Origin: Alphaproteobacteria bacterium UBA6038
GTDB taxonomy: Bacteria; Pseudomonadota; Alphaproteobacteria; Micropepsales; Micropepsaceae
NCBI GenBank assembly: GCA_002429315.1
Contig: DIZC01000083.1
Coordinates: forward strand, 11,418 to 75,417
Reading direction: 5' to 3'
Length of the DNA: 64,000 nucleotides
Shown here: positions 1 to 7,950 of the stretch, piece by piece
Numbering within the stretch: position 1 is the first letter of the stretch
Layout: each line of letters begins with the position of its first letter
Program-made: the position numbers and the translations under genes
Notes under the pieces: model-generated
The model's input: only the letters and a program-made list of their open reading frames with translations
Databases searched by the model: none
Told to the model about the DNA's origin: nothing

Positions 1-1140
1 GAGACCGCTCGGCGGCCGGGCTGGCGAGATGCCTCCTTGAGAATGGCTATCGTCCTGGCTGGCGACTCCCGCGCACGGACGGCTGCGAACTGTGCCTGCT
101 TCTCTCGCATTGACATTGCGATCTCCTCGCGGAGCACCGCGTCATCGACCAGCGACAGCAGCGAGAGCGCCGTTTGATTGAGCCGGGGATCGACACCTAC
201 GATCACCCGTTCTGGATCGCTCTTGAACTTGAAACGCTGGGTCAGCCGGAAATGGAGCAGGCGGTTGCGCAACACCAACGCTTCGGTACGTAACGCGTCC
301 GGCAGCTGGATCGGCATATCGGGTCGCAATTCGCGAACCGTCATCTCCTCGGTGACAAAGCGACTCTCAAGCGCCTGATCGCGGAAGCTTCCGCGCATTG
401 CAACGATCTTGGGCCCGAACACATGGAAGGCGGCGGGATCGAACTCCTTGTTCCGGTTCTGAACGCTTCGCAGGACCGGCAGGCCTTTGACGGTGCCATT
501 GTTGAGGATTTTGACGAGGTCCGCCGTCTTGCCGGAGAACCGCAGATCGGCTTCGTCCAGAACGAGCGTGCCGCCGAATGCATCCAGTGTATGGAAGACC
601 GGAGAGACCGTCGAAGCGCCCGACGCGAAAAAACCTCGGTAGACGATAGACCCAATGGCGATGAGGGCGCGGGTCTTGCCGCTGCCATAGTCGCCTCTGA
701 AGCGCAGGTAGGGGCTCGTTGAAGGCGTCGTAGACCCAAGTGAGCAGGACGTAATGCGCGGCGATGCGTTCGAAGAACGGCGACAAATCGACGAAGCGGT
801 GCAGATAGCCTTGGATATCCGCGAGCAAAGCCTTCTTGCCGCCGTGCTCCATTGGCTGCGACGGAAGCATGACGCAACCGTGCCGGATAAGATTGTTTGT
901 CCCGGCATACGGCACCAGCCGTTCGCCGGCCTGTGTCTCGACCTGCTGCTCAATCGTCCAAGCGCCATCGCGGGAGACCACCAGAGCCGTGCGCTGCGCC
1001 ACGGGCTCGTAGATCAGCTCGATAAGGGTACTTCCCTCCAGATATGAAACGATGGGCGTCCCGTCTTTGCGTTTCTCCATAGGCAAAGGCTGCCAGCGCG
1101 TTGGCGATCGGCAAAGGCGTGGAATCTTCGCCAGCGCCAA
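1..1140 (-). pseudogene. P-loop ATPase-like mobile-element protein, frameshifted and cut by the window edge
   Basis: The minus strand reads an N-terminal part from about 1140 (first ATG; a second ATG at about 1080 begins MEKRKDG) to about 715. It then continues coherently in another frame to base 1. The join is at a CCCC run near 710-715, where removing one C gives ...NEPYLRFRGDYGSGKTRA. The second part has a Walker A motif (GDYGSGKT) and a Walker B-like VLDEAD, so it is a DUF927-like or phage/plasmid-type P-loop protein. Similar proteins of unknown role often sit beside large serine recombinases, as here. The 3' end lies outside the window. The single C could be a sequencing slip rather than a true mutation. 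No specific function can be assigned. Confidence 0.6.
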
Positions 1141-1291
1141 TCGATCCGTATCTTCGTTCGCACGTGACGCAATGGCATGCTGTGGCTGGCAACCCTATCC
1201 AGCGATTCGCAGCAATTCCGTGGTTGCTGTAGAGTCTGGAATCGCCGGTGCCTGACCCGGCCCCTGCACCAGATATTGGCGGCCACTTAAT

Positions 1292-1307
1292 TGGGGACGA
1301 GGGGATG
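1292..1307. repeat. Left arm of a 16-bp inverted repeat flanking the recombinase
   Basis: TGGGGACGAGGGGATG at this site is the exact reverse complement of 2923-2938. The two arms enclose the serine recombinase gene: one lies about 40 bp before its start, the other about 5 bp after its stop. Confidence 0.6.
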
Positions 1308-1345
1308 TCGGGACGGAGCTCCACATCCGATTACCCAACCTTCCC

Positions 1346-2917
1346 ATGAAATACTTTGCCTATTGCCGAAAGTCTTCCGAAGGTGAGGAGCGCCAGGCGC
1401 TGTCTATCCCCGCCCAGATCGACGAAATCAAACGGGCGTTTGCCGGCGATCCGGAGATCGAGATTGTCGAGTGGTTCGAAGAGAAGATGAGTGCGAAAGC
1501 ACCTGGGCGACCGGTGTATGCCGGAATGATCGCGCGCATAGAACGTGGCGAGGCGGAAGGCATCGTGGCGTGGCATCCCGACCGGTTGGCGCGCAATTCC
1601 GTCGATGGGGGTGGATCATCCATCTCCTCGATCGCAGGGTTTTGAAGGATCTGAAATTCGTCTCTTACCGCTACGAACAGAGCCCGGAGGGCATGTTCAT
1701 GCTGCAGATCATGTTCGGGCAATCGAAGTACTACGTCGACAACCTCTCGGTGAATGTGAAGCGCGGCATGCGCAAGAAGATCGAGATGGGATGGCTTGCC
1801 AATCATGCGCCGATTGGATACCGGAACGACCGCGACACCGGCACAGTTGCCATCGATGACGAGCGGTTCGAACTGCTTCGTCGTGCCTGGGAGCTGCTTC
1901 TTAGCGGCGCCTCCACCGTGCCACAGATACTCGATCGCCTGAATAGCGATTGGGGTTTTCGTACGCGAAAGGGCAGGAAGACCGGCGGCGGGCCGCTATC
2001 CCGAAGCGCGCTCTACAAAATCTTCAAGAACCCCTTCTATGCCGGCGTCCTGGCCTGGTACGGCGAATGGCGCCCCGGAAAGCACCAGCCGCTGGTCACG
2101 CTGGAGGAATACCGCCGGGCGCAAGCTATTCTCGGACGTCCCGATCGGCCAAAACCGGCAACGCACAGTTTCGCCTTCACCGGCGGTCTCATTCGATGCC
2201 GCTGCGGCCTCTCTGTGACAGCCGAAGAGAAGACGAAACCGTCCGGCCGGCGATACGTGTACTACCACTGCACGCGCCGGTCTCGCCGCTGCCACGAACC
2301 GGGTGTACGCGTTGAGATCGTCGAGGAAGCAATAATCGCCCTCTTGAGAGAAATCCAGTTACCCGGTCCGGTCGAACGCCTGTTGATTGCAAAGTTGGAT
2401 AAGAGCGGCACATCCATCGAGAACCTTGCAAGGCAGCGGTCCGCTTCGCTCGCCCAGGCACTCGGGCGAACCCAGCAGCACTGCGAACCGTCGTGGACCT
2501 TCGGGTCCGCGAGTGCTGAGCGACGAGGAGTATGTCGCGCGCCGGCGGAAGCTTCAGGAGGAGGAGCTCAGGCTTAGGCAGGCCTCGCAGAAGCAGCATG
2601 AGCCGCTCGCGTTAGAACTCGGCCGCGCTGTCATTTTGTTCAGGAAATGCGCTGCGGATTGGTTCCTCGCCGGGTCGATCGAGGATAAGCGCCTGATTCT
2701 GCAGACGGTCGGATCGAACTCAGTGCTCGCGAACAGAAAACTCAACATTCAAGCCAGATTTCCGTTCAAGCCGGCAGAAAAGTCTACCGATAGTCTCCAT
2801 TTGTGGGCCGTCGTGGACTATGTTGGAACTCAACGCGAGGATGAAGTTCCCGGGATTATCAATGCCGTAGAGAAATTAGCGGAGCGACATCGGCCCGAGT
2901 TGCCCATGGCTGCATGA
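1346..2917 (+). pseudogene. Large serine recombinase, frameshifted
   Basis: The first frame opens MKYFAYCRKSS, the start of a resolvase/invertase domain with the catalytic serine in RKSS. It runs on to the LARNSVDGG segment. At 1607-1613 a run of five Gs needs one more G; the product would then continue WIIHLLDRRVLKDLKF. The second frame carries the recombinase domain (GMRKKIEMGW, AP.GYRND) and a zinc-ribbon-like block with Cys pairs (CRCG ... YYHC). A second disruption at about 2480-2520 moves the reading into the frame of the C-terminal coiled-coil segment (LSDEEYVARRRKLQEEE), which ends at 2917. The overall layout and length (about 520 residues) match large serine recombinases of integrative elements. 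The gene is either decayed or carries sequencing slips. Confidence 0.8.
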
Positions 2918-2922
2918 TATCT

Positions 2923-2938
2923 CATCCCCTCGTCCCCA
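2923..2938. repeat. Right arm of a 16-bp inverted repeat flanking the recombinase
   Basis: CATCCCCTCGTCCCCA is the exact reverse complement of 1292-1307. It lies just after the recombinase stop codon. It could be an end or crossover-site element, or a transcription signal; the sequence alone does not decide. Confidence 0.55.
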
Positions 2939-3026
2939 CATCCCCGCGCCGACATCCGCCCCGAGACATGGGCGGCCTTCAACAAGCCCTTGACTCGTGG
3001 GGGGCAGGAATGCCGGCGAAGCAAGG

Positions 3027-3239
3027 TCAGTTAAGTTGTTCATCAGGAGTGGCGCGAATGTGTTCTGAGATCCACCGCACGAGCTCATCCTTGATTGCTG
3101 GAAATTCGATCGACTCGGTCTTCGCAAGCCAGAGTGCTTTAGCCGTCAGATCATCTGGCGAGAGCTCCTTGTCGTTAATACCGAGGAAATACCCCTTCTC
3201 ATAGCTGTTGCTTCCGTAACGGTAGTTCGGTCGAGTTAG
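3027..3239 (-). pseudogene. Unrecognised 66-codon coding remnant without a start, overlapping the end of the lodB-like gene
   Basis: On the minus strand, a frame different from the flavoprotein gene reads NYRYGSNSYEKGYFLGIND and continues to DELVRWISEHIRATPDEQLN before a TGA at 3027-3029. Its composition is that of a real soluble protein. Upstream the frame meets a TAG only about eight codons before the conserved-looking part, and there is no ATG, GTG or TTG. It is therefore probably the 3' remnant of a gene, or a small protein whose start was lost when the neighbour was joined here. It overlaps the last codon of the flavoprotein gene by a few bases. I do not recognise the family. Confidence 0.4.
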
Positions 3240-4390
3240 TAAGCGACACGAAGGAGCCTAGCGCGGGATAACATCAAGGCATTCGATGTAGTGCGACGCT
3301 TCCAAAAAGGGTGCGTGAGCCATCGCTGTTCCAGCCCATAATACGCGCTCCTCTCTGTGAGATAGCTCGCATACCGAGCCACATTCACAGCCTCGTGCTC
3401 TTCGACAACCTGTTCGACGTCATCGTTCAGCATCCTTGCGGCGGTCTCCGCGCCCAATTTCGCGGCCTTTAGCGCTCGGATGACGCCACTTCCCGAGACC
3501 GGATCGACGGCCAGCACAGCGTCGCCGACGGCAAGCCAGGGCCTCTTGTAGTCGCTCCTTGTTGTTCGATGGCTCACGGCGGAAAACACCCTGGGCGGTG
3601 CGTCCGGAATAGCGGAAGCCAAACGGGCCCGGGTCGCCTGCGCGCATTCCAGCTTTGCCTGCCATGTTTTCAGGCTGTTCGGGCAGCTTTGCCTGCAAAG
3701 ATCGCTGTCTGTCATTAACATTGCTATCATCCCGCCTCCGGGCAACGGCGCGCTGTACCACCAACCGTCTGGCGCCGCTTCGACGAGGATGTATCCCTGC
3801 GCGCCAACGTCCACGTTGCTGAACCGCACCGCTGTCGCGACAAGGCGATCCAGCAAGTGGCGCTTTGCTCCCATCGAACGGGCCACGCACGCAACTCTGC
3901 CGGTCGCATCGACGAGGACTCTCGCATGCAGGCCAAAATGCCGCAGTTGTGTCCTGGAGTTCGATGTTCGCATTTCCAGCTTCCATCTCCCCCGACGATA
4001 GTCGAAGCTAACGAAGGTAGTTTCGCAGAAAAGCTGCGCGCCCGCCGCGCAGGCGGCGCGCGCCATCATCAGATCGAACGCCTGCCGATCCACGTGCCAT
4101 CCACAACCCCAGCGATTGAACATATGCGAATGAACTTGGACCTCATCACTCCCCCAGTGGCTGCGGGTGCCATATGAAGGCAGCGGCCCAAGGGCCATGA
4201 ATTCGGGCCAGATGCCAATCGCGGCCAGCGATGGTTGGATCGCGGGCGCGAATGACTCGCCCACGCGCGGCTCGTCAAATCCGGATCGCTCCACCAAGGC
4301 CACGCGATAGCCACGGAGCGCCAGTAATCGCGCCACGGCAGAGCCCGCCGGACCGGCGCCGATCACTGAAACATCGAATTCAGGCGTCAT
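3236..4390 (-). CDS. LodB-like FAD-dependent oxidoreductase (partner of quinoprotein oxidase)
   Basis: This 384-residue flavoprotein of the geranylgeranyl-reductase/tryptophan-halogenase-like fold has an N-terminal dinucleotide motif (GAGPAGSAVA, residues 11-20). It also has a C-terminal FAD block with GDAVLAVDPVSGSG near residues 285-300. It starts 6 bp after the stop of the LodA-like gene on the same strand. In Marinomonas the LodB flavoprotein is needed to build the cysteine tryptophylquinone (CTQ) cofactor of LodA. The gene order and spacing imply the same maturation role here. It has no signal peptide, consistent with a cytoplasmic cofactor-maturing enzyme. A generic flavin monooxygenase is the alternative, but the adjacent lodA-like gene makes that less likely. 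Confidence 0.8.
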   Translation of the reverse strand: MTPEFDVSVIGAGPAGSAVARLLALRGYRVALVERSGFDEPRVGESFAPAIQPSLAAIGIWPEFMALGPLPSYGTRSHWGSDEVQVHSHMFNRWGCGWHVDRQAFDLMMARAACAAGAQLFCETTFVSFDYRRGRWKLEMRTSNSRTQLRHFGLHARVLVDATGRVACVARSMGAKRHLLDRLVATAVRFSNVDVGAQGYILVEAAPDGWWYSAPLPGGGMIAMLMTDSDLCRQSCPNSLKTWQAKLECAQATRARLASAIPDAPPRVFSAVSHRTTRSDYKRPWLAVGDAVLAVDPVSGSGVIRALKAAKLGAETAARMLNDDVEQVVEEHEAVNVARYASYLTERSAYYGLEQRWLTHPFWKRRTTSNALMLSRARLLRVAY

Positions 4391-4396
4391 TTCAAA

Positions 4397-7300
4397 TTAG
4401 ATGCCGTGATCGCAGAGGCCCTCAAGGCATTTGCGAGCGGCGGCGACATTGAGACCCATCGTTTGGAGCTTCCGTTCCAACTCTGCACTCACGATACCGC
4501 CCGATCCCAGCAGGCACTTCAAAAGAGAACAGGCACCGGGCAAAGACCCGGCAGGCGGCGGGGGCCGGTTGCCGCCGATCCAGACGGCAGCGGTCAACGT
4601 CCTCTCGCGCGTAAACGGCTGGCCGCGCGAGGTCGTCCCGTAAGCCCGGAAGCGCAGACGATAGACGCCGCTCATTGTGGTTTCAAAAGATGCAGAGAAC
4701 TGCCCATCCGCGAGGTGGACAAGCGCTACGGTTGCAGCGGAGGTGTCTGGCCGGGTGATTTCGACCCATATCCTGCCGCGATCCGTCAGTGGAATGCCGG
4801 ACTGCGTAAGCGATGCGCTTACCTTGATGCGCGCGCCCGGCTCAAACCCGTCCTGCGCCGCGAAGGCGCGCAGGGAAACATTGGAATATGCATGCACCAC
4901 AATGCTGTAAGGCAGCGTTCGTGCTGTCGCGTCCATGGAGCTTCCCGCCACCTGCGGCCCAAAAGCCGCGAACTGCTCAGCACTGACAATGGCACGCCGC
5001 CGGAAAGCGGCACCACGGGTCGGCCTTGTCATCCTGGGTGTCGCACGCAAGATTGCGCGGTCAACGCCATCTGGCGAATCGCTGCGCGCAAGGTGCGGCT
5101 TGCCGATAGTAAGGAGCGCATTCCATGTACCGCCGCCATCGAATCGGTTCGGGATCAGCTGCGTCGGCAATGCAAGCCGATAATAGCTGACGCCTTCGGA
5201 TAGGATGAATCGCATTCCGGGCTCGCTTAAAGCGCGCCAGGGTTCGATGATCCGGCCGCTCGGCGCCTGCAGCCGAAAGTCGATCAGCCTGGTAGCGGGT
5301 GTCAGCAGAATGACGTCGACGCCAGCGTCTTCGGACGTCAACTGAAACGGAACTCGTTCCACTTGTCCGGCGATCAGGCTCCCCGAAGGATCCAGTACGA
5401 TCTCCGCGTTGCTTATTCCTGCGAGAATTTGCAGGAAGTATTTTTGCAGGAGAAAGCGGTTGTCAGTTCCGATGGCTCCCGTGATCAGGAGATATCCGCC
5501 ATTGTTGCCCGATATGCTCTGGAGTGCGGGAACACTTATGTTTTGCGGCTGACCCAACCCGACCGCGTAAGTGAATTCGTCGATTTGGGGAGCAACATCG
5601 GCAATCATGCGGGGACTGTTCTCCATGCCGTCCGTCAGCACGATCAGCGAACTGGTATCGAATGTCGCGGCCGCATTCAGAATTCCACGGCCTTCGAAAA
5701 TCCCGTCACCGATCGAGGTTTCGCCATTCGGATCGAGGCCGTTGCCGTTTATAGTGTCCTTCGTGTTGCCGCGATTGATGTCGTTAAGACTGCCGTCGCC
5801 GAGCGTTACCACCTGCTGCAGCACCTGCGCATCCTGGTTGAAGCAAACCAGTCCGACGCCATCACCTTCGAGCATCAGGTCAACAAAAATACTCGCCGCC
5901 TGCTGGAGCGACGCATGCTTGCTCTGCCCGTCACCGCGGTCCTCCGACATGCTGCCGGAACGGTCCAGCACCAACGCCGCAGCCGCGGTCTTTCGCGCGA
6001 CGGTGTTGCCGGTGATGACGATGTCCCAACTTTGCGTTCCTCCACTGTCCTCAATCGTCACGGTTTGCGGCGACAAGACGTCCCCCACATTGCCGGTCTC
6101 ATAGACGATCCAGAACCTCGCCGTGGCAATCGTGTTGGCCGCGGTCGGCCCCAGGGTCACAGAGGTGTTGAACGCCGTGAGTTGGGGATTGGTTGGCAGC
6201 CCAGTGGGCGTATATTGCAGAATGACGGCAGCGGATGGCGAAATGACTTCAAACACTATGGCGAGCGCTGCCGGCCGCTTCATACCCATCGGCCCTTGCG
6301 GAACGTCCTGGAAATTGAGGACGGGTGTCAGAAGGGTGATCGAGGCGGTGTCGCATCGGGCCACCTCAATGGATTGGCCTCCTTGCCGGACGACGAAACC
6401 AAGCTGGCTCCATTTTGCGACCATGTCTTCGTGGGTTCCTACAATGCCTGCGGTCCAGCTCTGATTGGACTGGCCACCTCGCGTGACCTCGTTGGGACGC
6501 GGAACGGGCCACCAGTTTTCTGCGCAGTCCCTGAAATCTGCTTGCCACGGCAATGCCATCGCTGCCGTGATATCGCCCGGCGACAAGACACTGTGATCCA
6601 GCCGAAACGCTTCGGAATAGTTGCTTGCCGTCGCGATGGGTCGCGATGGCGTGGCCAGCCCGGGATACTCGCCGGACGCGCTTTGCGGCAAGCCGCCTGC
6701 TTCGATACCGGGATACATGGAGCCGCCGACGCAGGCTTCCAATGCTGCGCGATCCAGACCGCCCGTCGTTATCGAGGCCTGCGGCTGAGGGGGGCCAACC
6801 CAATCGTTGGCGTAGTTGTTATCGTTCCATCGCTGCATGTGAGCATACTGCTCGACTGTCAAGCGATCGGTTTGGAAATCCAGAGGATCGTCGTAGGGGT
6901 GATCCGGTGGGTTGATTTGCGGCATGTCGTCGCCGCCGCCGCCCGGCTTCTTGAGCGAACTGAAGATCGCCGTCCGAAGAGAATCGCTTATGACGGGATC
7001 CGGCCATGTCATTGCTCCCGGAGGTATGCTGATGACCCAATGAATGTCGCGTGCACGCTGCAGGATTGGATAGACATCCTGCGTGTAGGAGGTGGTCTGG
7101 GCCTCTGCGACAAGGCCTGCCTGAATCATCACCTGCCGGACGCGGTCATACAGCGTGATGATGCTGTTTTGCTGGGGCGAAAATTTCGGAGGCGTGACGA
7201 TAACCCAAGCCCCAGCGACAGCCGGCGTGGAATTGTCGGAGAGAAGCTTGATCGTCGCGGTAACAGGACCATCGGACGTATCGTCAAACCACTCCGTGTT

Positions 7301-7804
7301 TTGCCAGAAATCACCAAGTCCGTTTGACGAGGGGGATGCGGAGTGACCGGAGCCGCCGAGTACGATCAAATGGTTTTCCGTGTCGCTGCGTATTTCGCCT
7401 AGCGGCACGGCCGTGGTGGGCGAACCCTGAAAGCTGATCGTTCCCGTGTCAAAGAGTTGACGCTGGTTTGGCCCATTCAAGGTCCGGGAGCCAGGATCGA
7501 TCGTCAGCTGCGACGCCGAGCCACTGTTTCCCCGCCCGCCGAATGCCGCTTTCTTGTTGGCGAGATGCACCGTCCATGTGATGTCCGCTTCCGCCTTCGT
7601 GATTTCTTCGGCTGTTTGATCGTCATGGTGGGCAAATATCCGGAACCGGGCCGCCTGGCGCCTTACCCGGCATTGCGAATCCTTGAATCCGCCCGGCGGG
7701 TCTGGATAGGCCCCCGGTAGCTCAGGACCGATGAAAAACTCGTCTGGACTGTTGCCGAGGCGCGCGACACCGATTGCGGGATGAATCTTATAAGTGGTCG
7801 CCAT
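4397..7804 (-). CDS. LodA/GoxA-type CTQ-dependent oxidase fused to a VWA domain
   Basis: The N-terminus (IHPAIGVARLGNSPDEFFIG, from residue 7) is the signature of LodA-like L-amino-acid oxidases. The CTQ-forming pair appears to be Cys427 in ADFRDC, with an Asp four residues before it as in LodA, and Trp465 in MVAKWSQLGF. About residues 607-790 form a von Willebrand A domain with a complete metal site (DRSGS at 614-618, Thr696 in GETSIGDG, Asp725 in LTDG). A beta-rich C-terminal region of some 300 residues follows. The ATG at 7804 was chosen because GGAGG precedes it by a normal distance; an upstream in-frame ATG (7864) lacks this. Classical LodA proteins are about 700 residues and have no VWA domain, so the 1135-residue fusion is unusual. 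Expected activity is amine or amino-acid oxidation giving hydrogen peroxide; the substrate is unknown. Confidence 0.85.
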   Translation of the reverse strand: MATTYKIHPAIGVARLGNSPDEFFIGPELPGAYPDPPGGFKDSQCRVRRQAARFRIFAHHDDQTAEEITKAEADITWTVHLANKKAAFGGRGNSGSASQLTIDPGSRTLNGPNQRQLFDTGTISFQGSPTTAVPLGEIRSDTENHLIVLGGSGHSASPSSNGLGDFWQNTEWFDDTSDGPVTATIKLLSDNSTPAVAGAWVIVTPPKFSPQQNSIITLYDRVRQVMIQAGLVAEAQTTSYTQDVYPILQRARDIHWVISIPPGAMTWPDPVISDSLRTAIFSSLKKPGGGGDDMPQINPPDHPYDDPLDFQTDRLTVEQYAHMQRWNDNNYANDWVGPPQPQASITTGGLDRAALEACVGGSMYPGIEAGGLPQSASGEYPGLATPSRPIATASNYSEAFRLDHSVLSPGDITAAMALPWQADFRDCAENWWPVPRPNEVTRGGQSNQSWTAGIVGTHEDMVAKWSQLGFVVRQGGQSIEVARCDTASITLLTPVLNFQDVPQGPMGMKRPAALAIVFEVISPSAAVILQYTPTGLPTNPQLTAFNTSVTLGPTAANTIATARFWIVYETGNVGDVLSPQTVTIEDSGGTQSWDIVITGNTVARKTAAAALVLDRSGSMSEDRGDGQSKHASLQQAASIFVDLMLEGDGVGLVCFNQDAQVLQQVVTLGDGSLNDINRGNTKDTINGNGLDPNGETSIGDGIFEGRGILNAAATFDTSSLIVLTDGMENSPRMIADVAPQIDEFTYAVGLGQPQNISVPALQSISGNNGGYLLITGAIGTDNRFLLQKYFLQILAGISNAEIVLDPSGSLIAGQVERVPFQLTSEDAGVDVILLTPATRLIDFRLQAPSGRIIEPWRALSEPGMRFILSEGVSYYRLALPTQLIPNRFDGGGTWNALLTIGKPHLARSDSPDGVDRAILRATPRMTRPTRGAAFRRRAIVSAEQFAAFGPQVAGSSMDATARTLPYSIVVHAYSNVSLRAFAAQDGFEPGARIKVSASLTQSGIPLTDRGRIWVEITRPDTSAATVALVHLADGQFSASFETTMSGVYRLRFRAYGTTSRGQPFTRERTLTAAVWIGGNRPPPPAGSLPGACSLLKCLLGSGGIVSAELERKLQTMGLNVAAARKCLEGLCDHGI

Positions 7805-7950
7805 GAAAACCTCCTGCAACAAGAGCGGATGGGAGACGGCCTCCAATGGATTAAAACTGGACATGCCCGACGGTCGCCTATCGACCGTCGCCTACAATCA
7901 GGCTCCATCAGTTCGTGCAGGCACAATTGTGCGCGCTCGCCCCGTCCAAA

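Noticed and set aside
5363..7327. A 654-codon plus-strand open frame opposite the LodA-VWA gene.
   Set aside because: It is a shadow produced by high third-position GC; the minus-strand protein has clear domains and a ribosome site.
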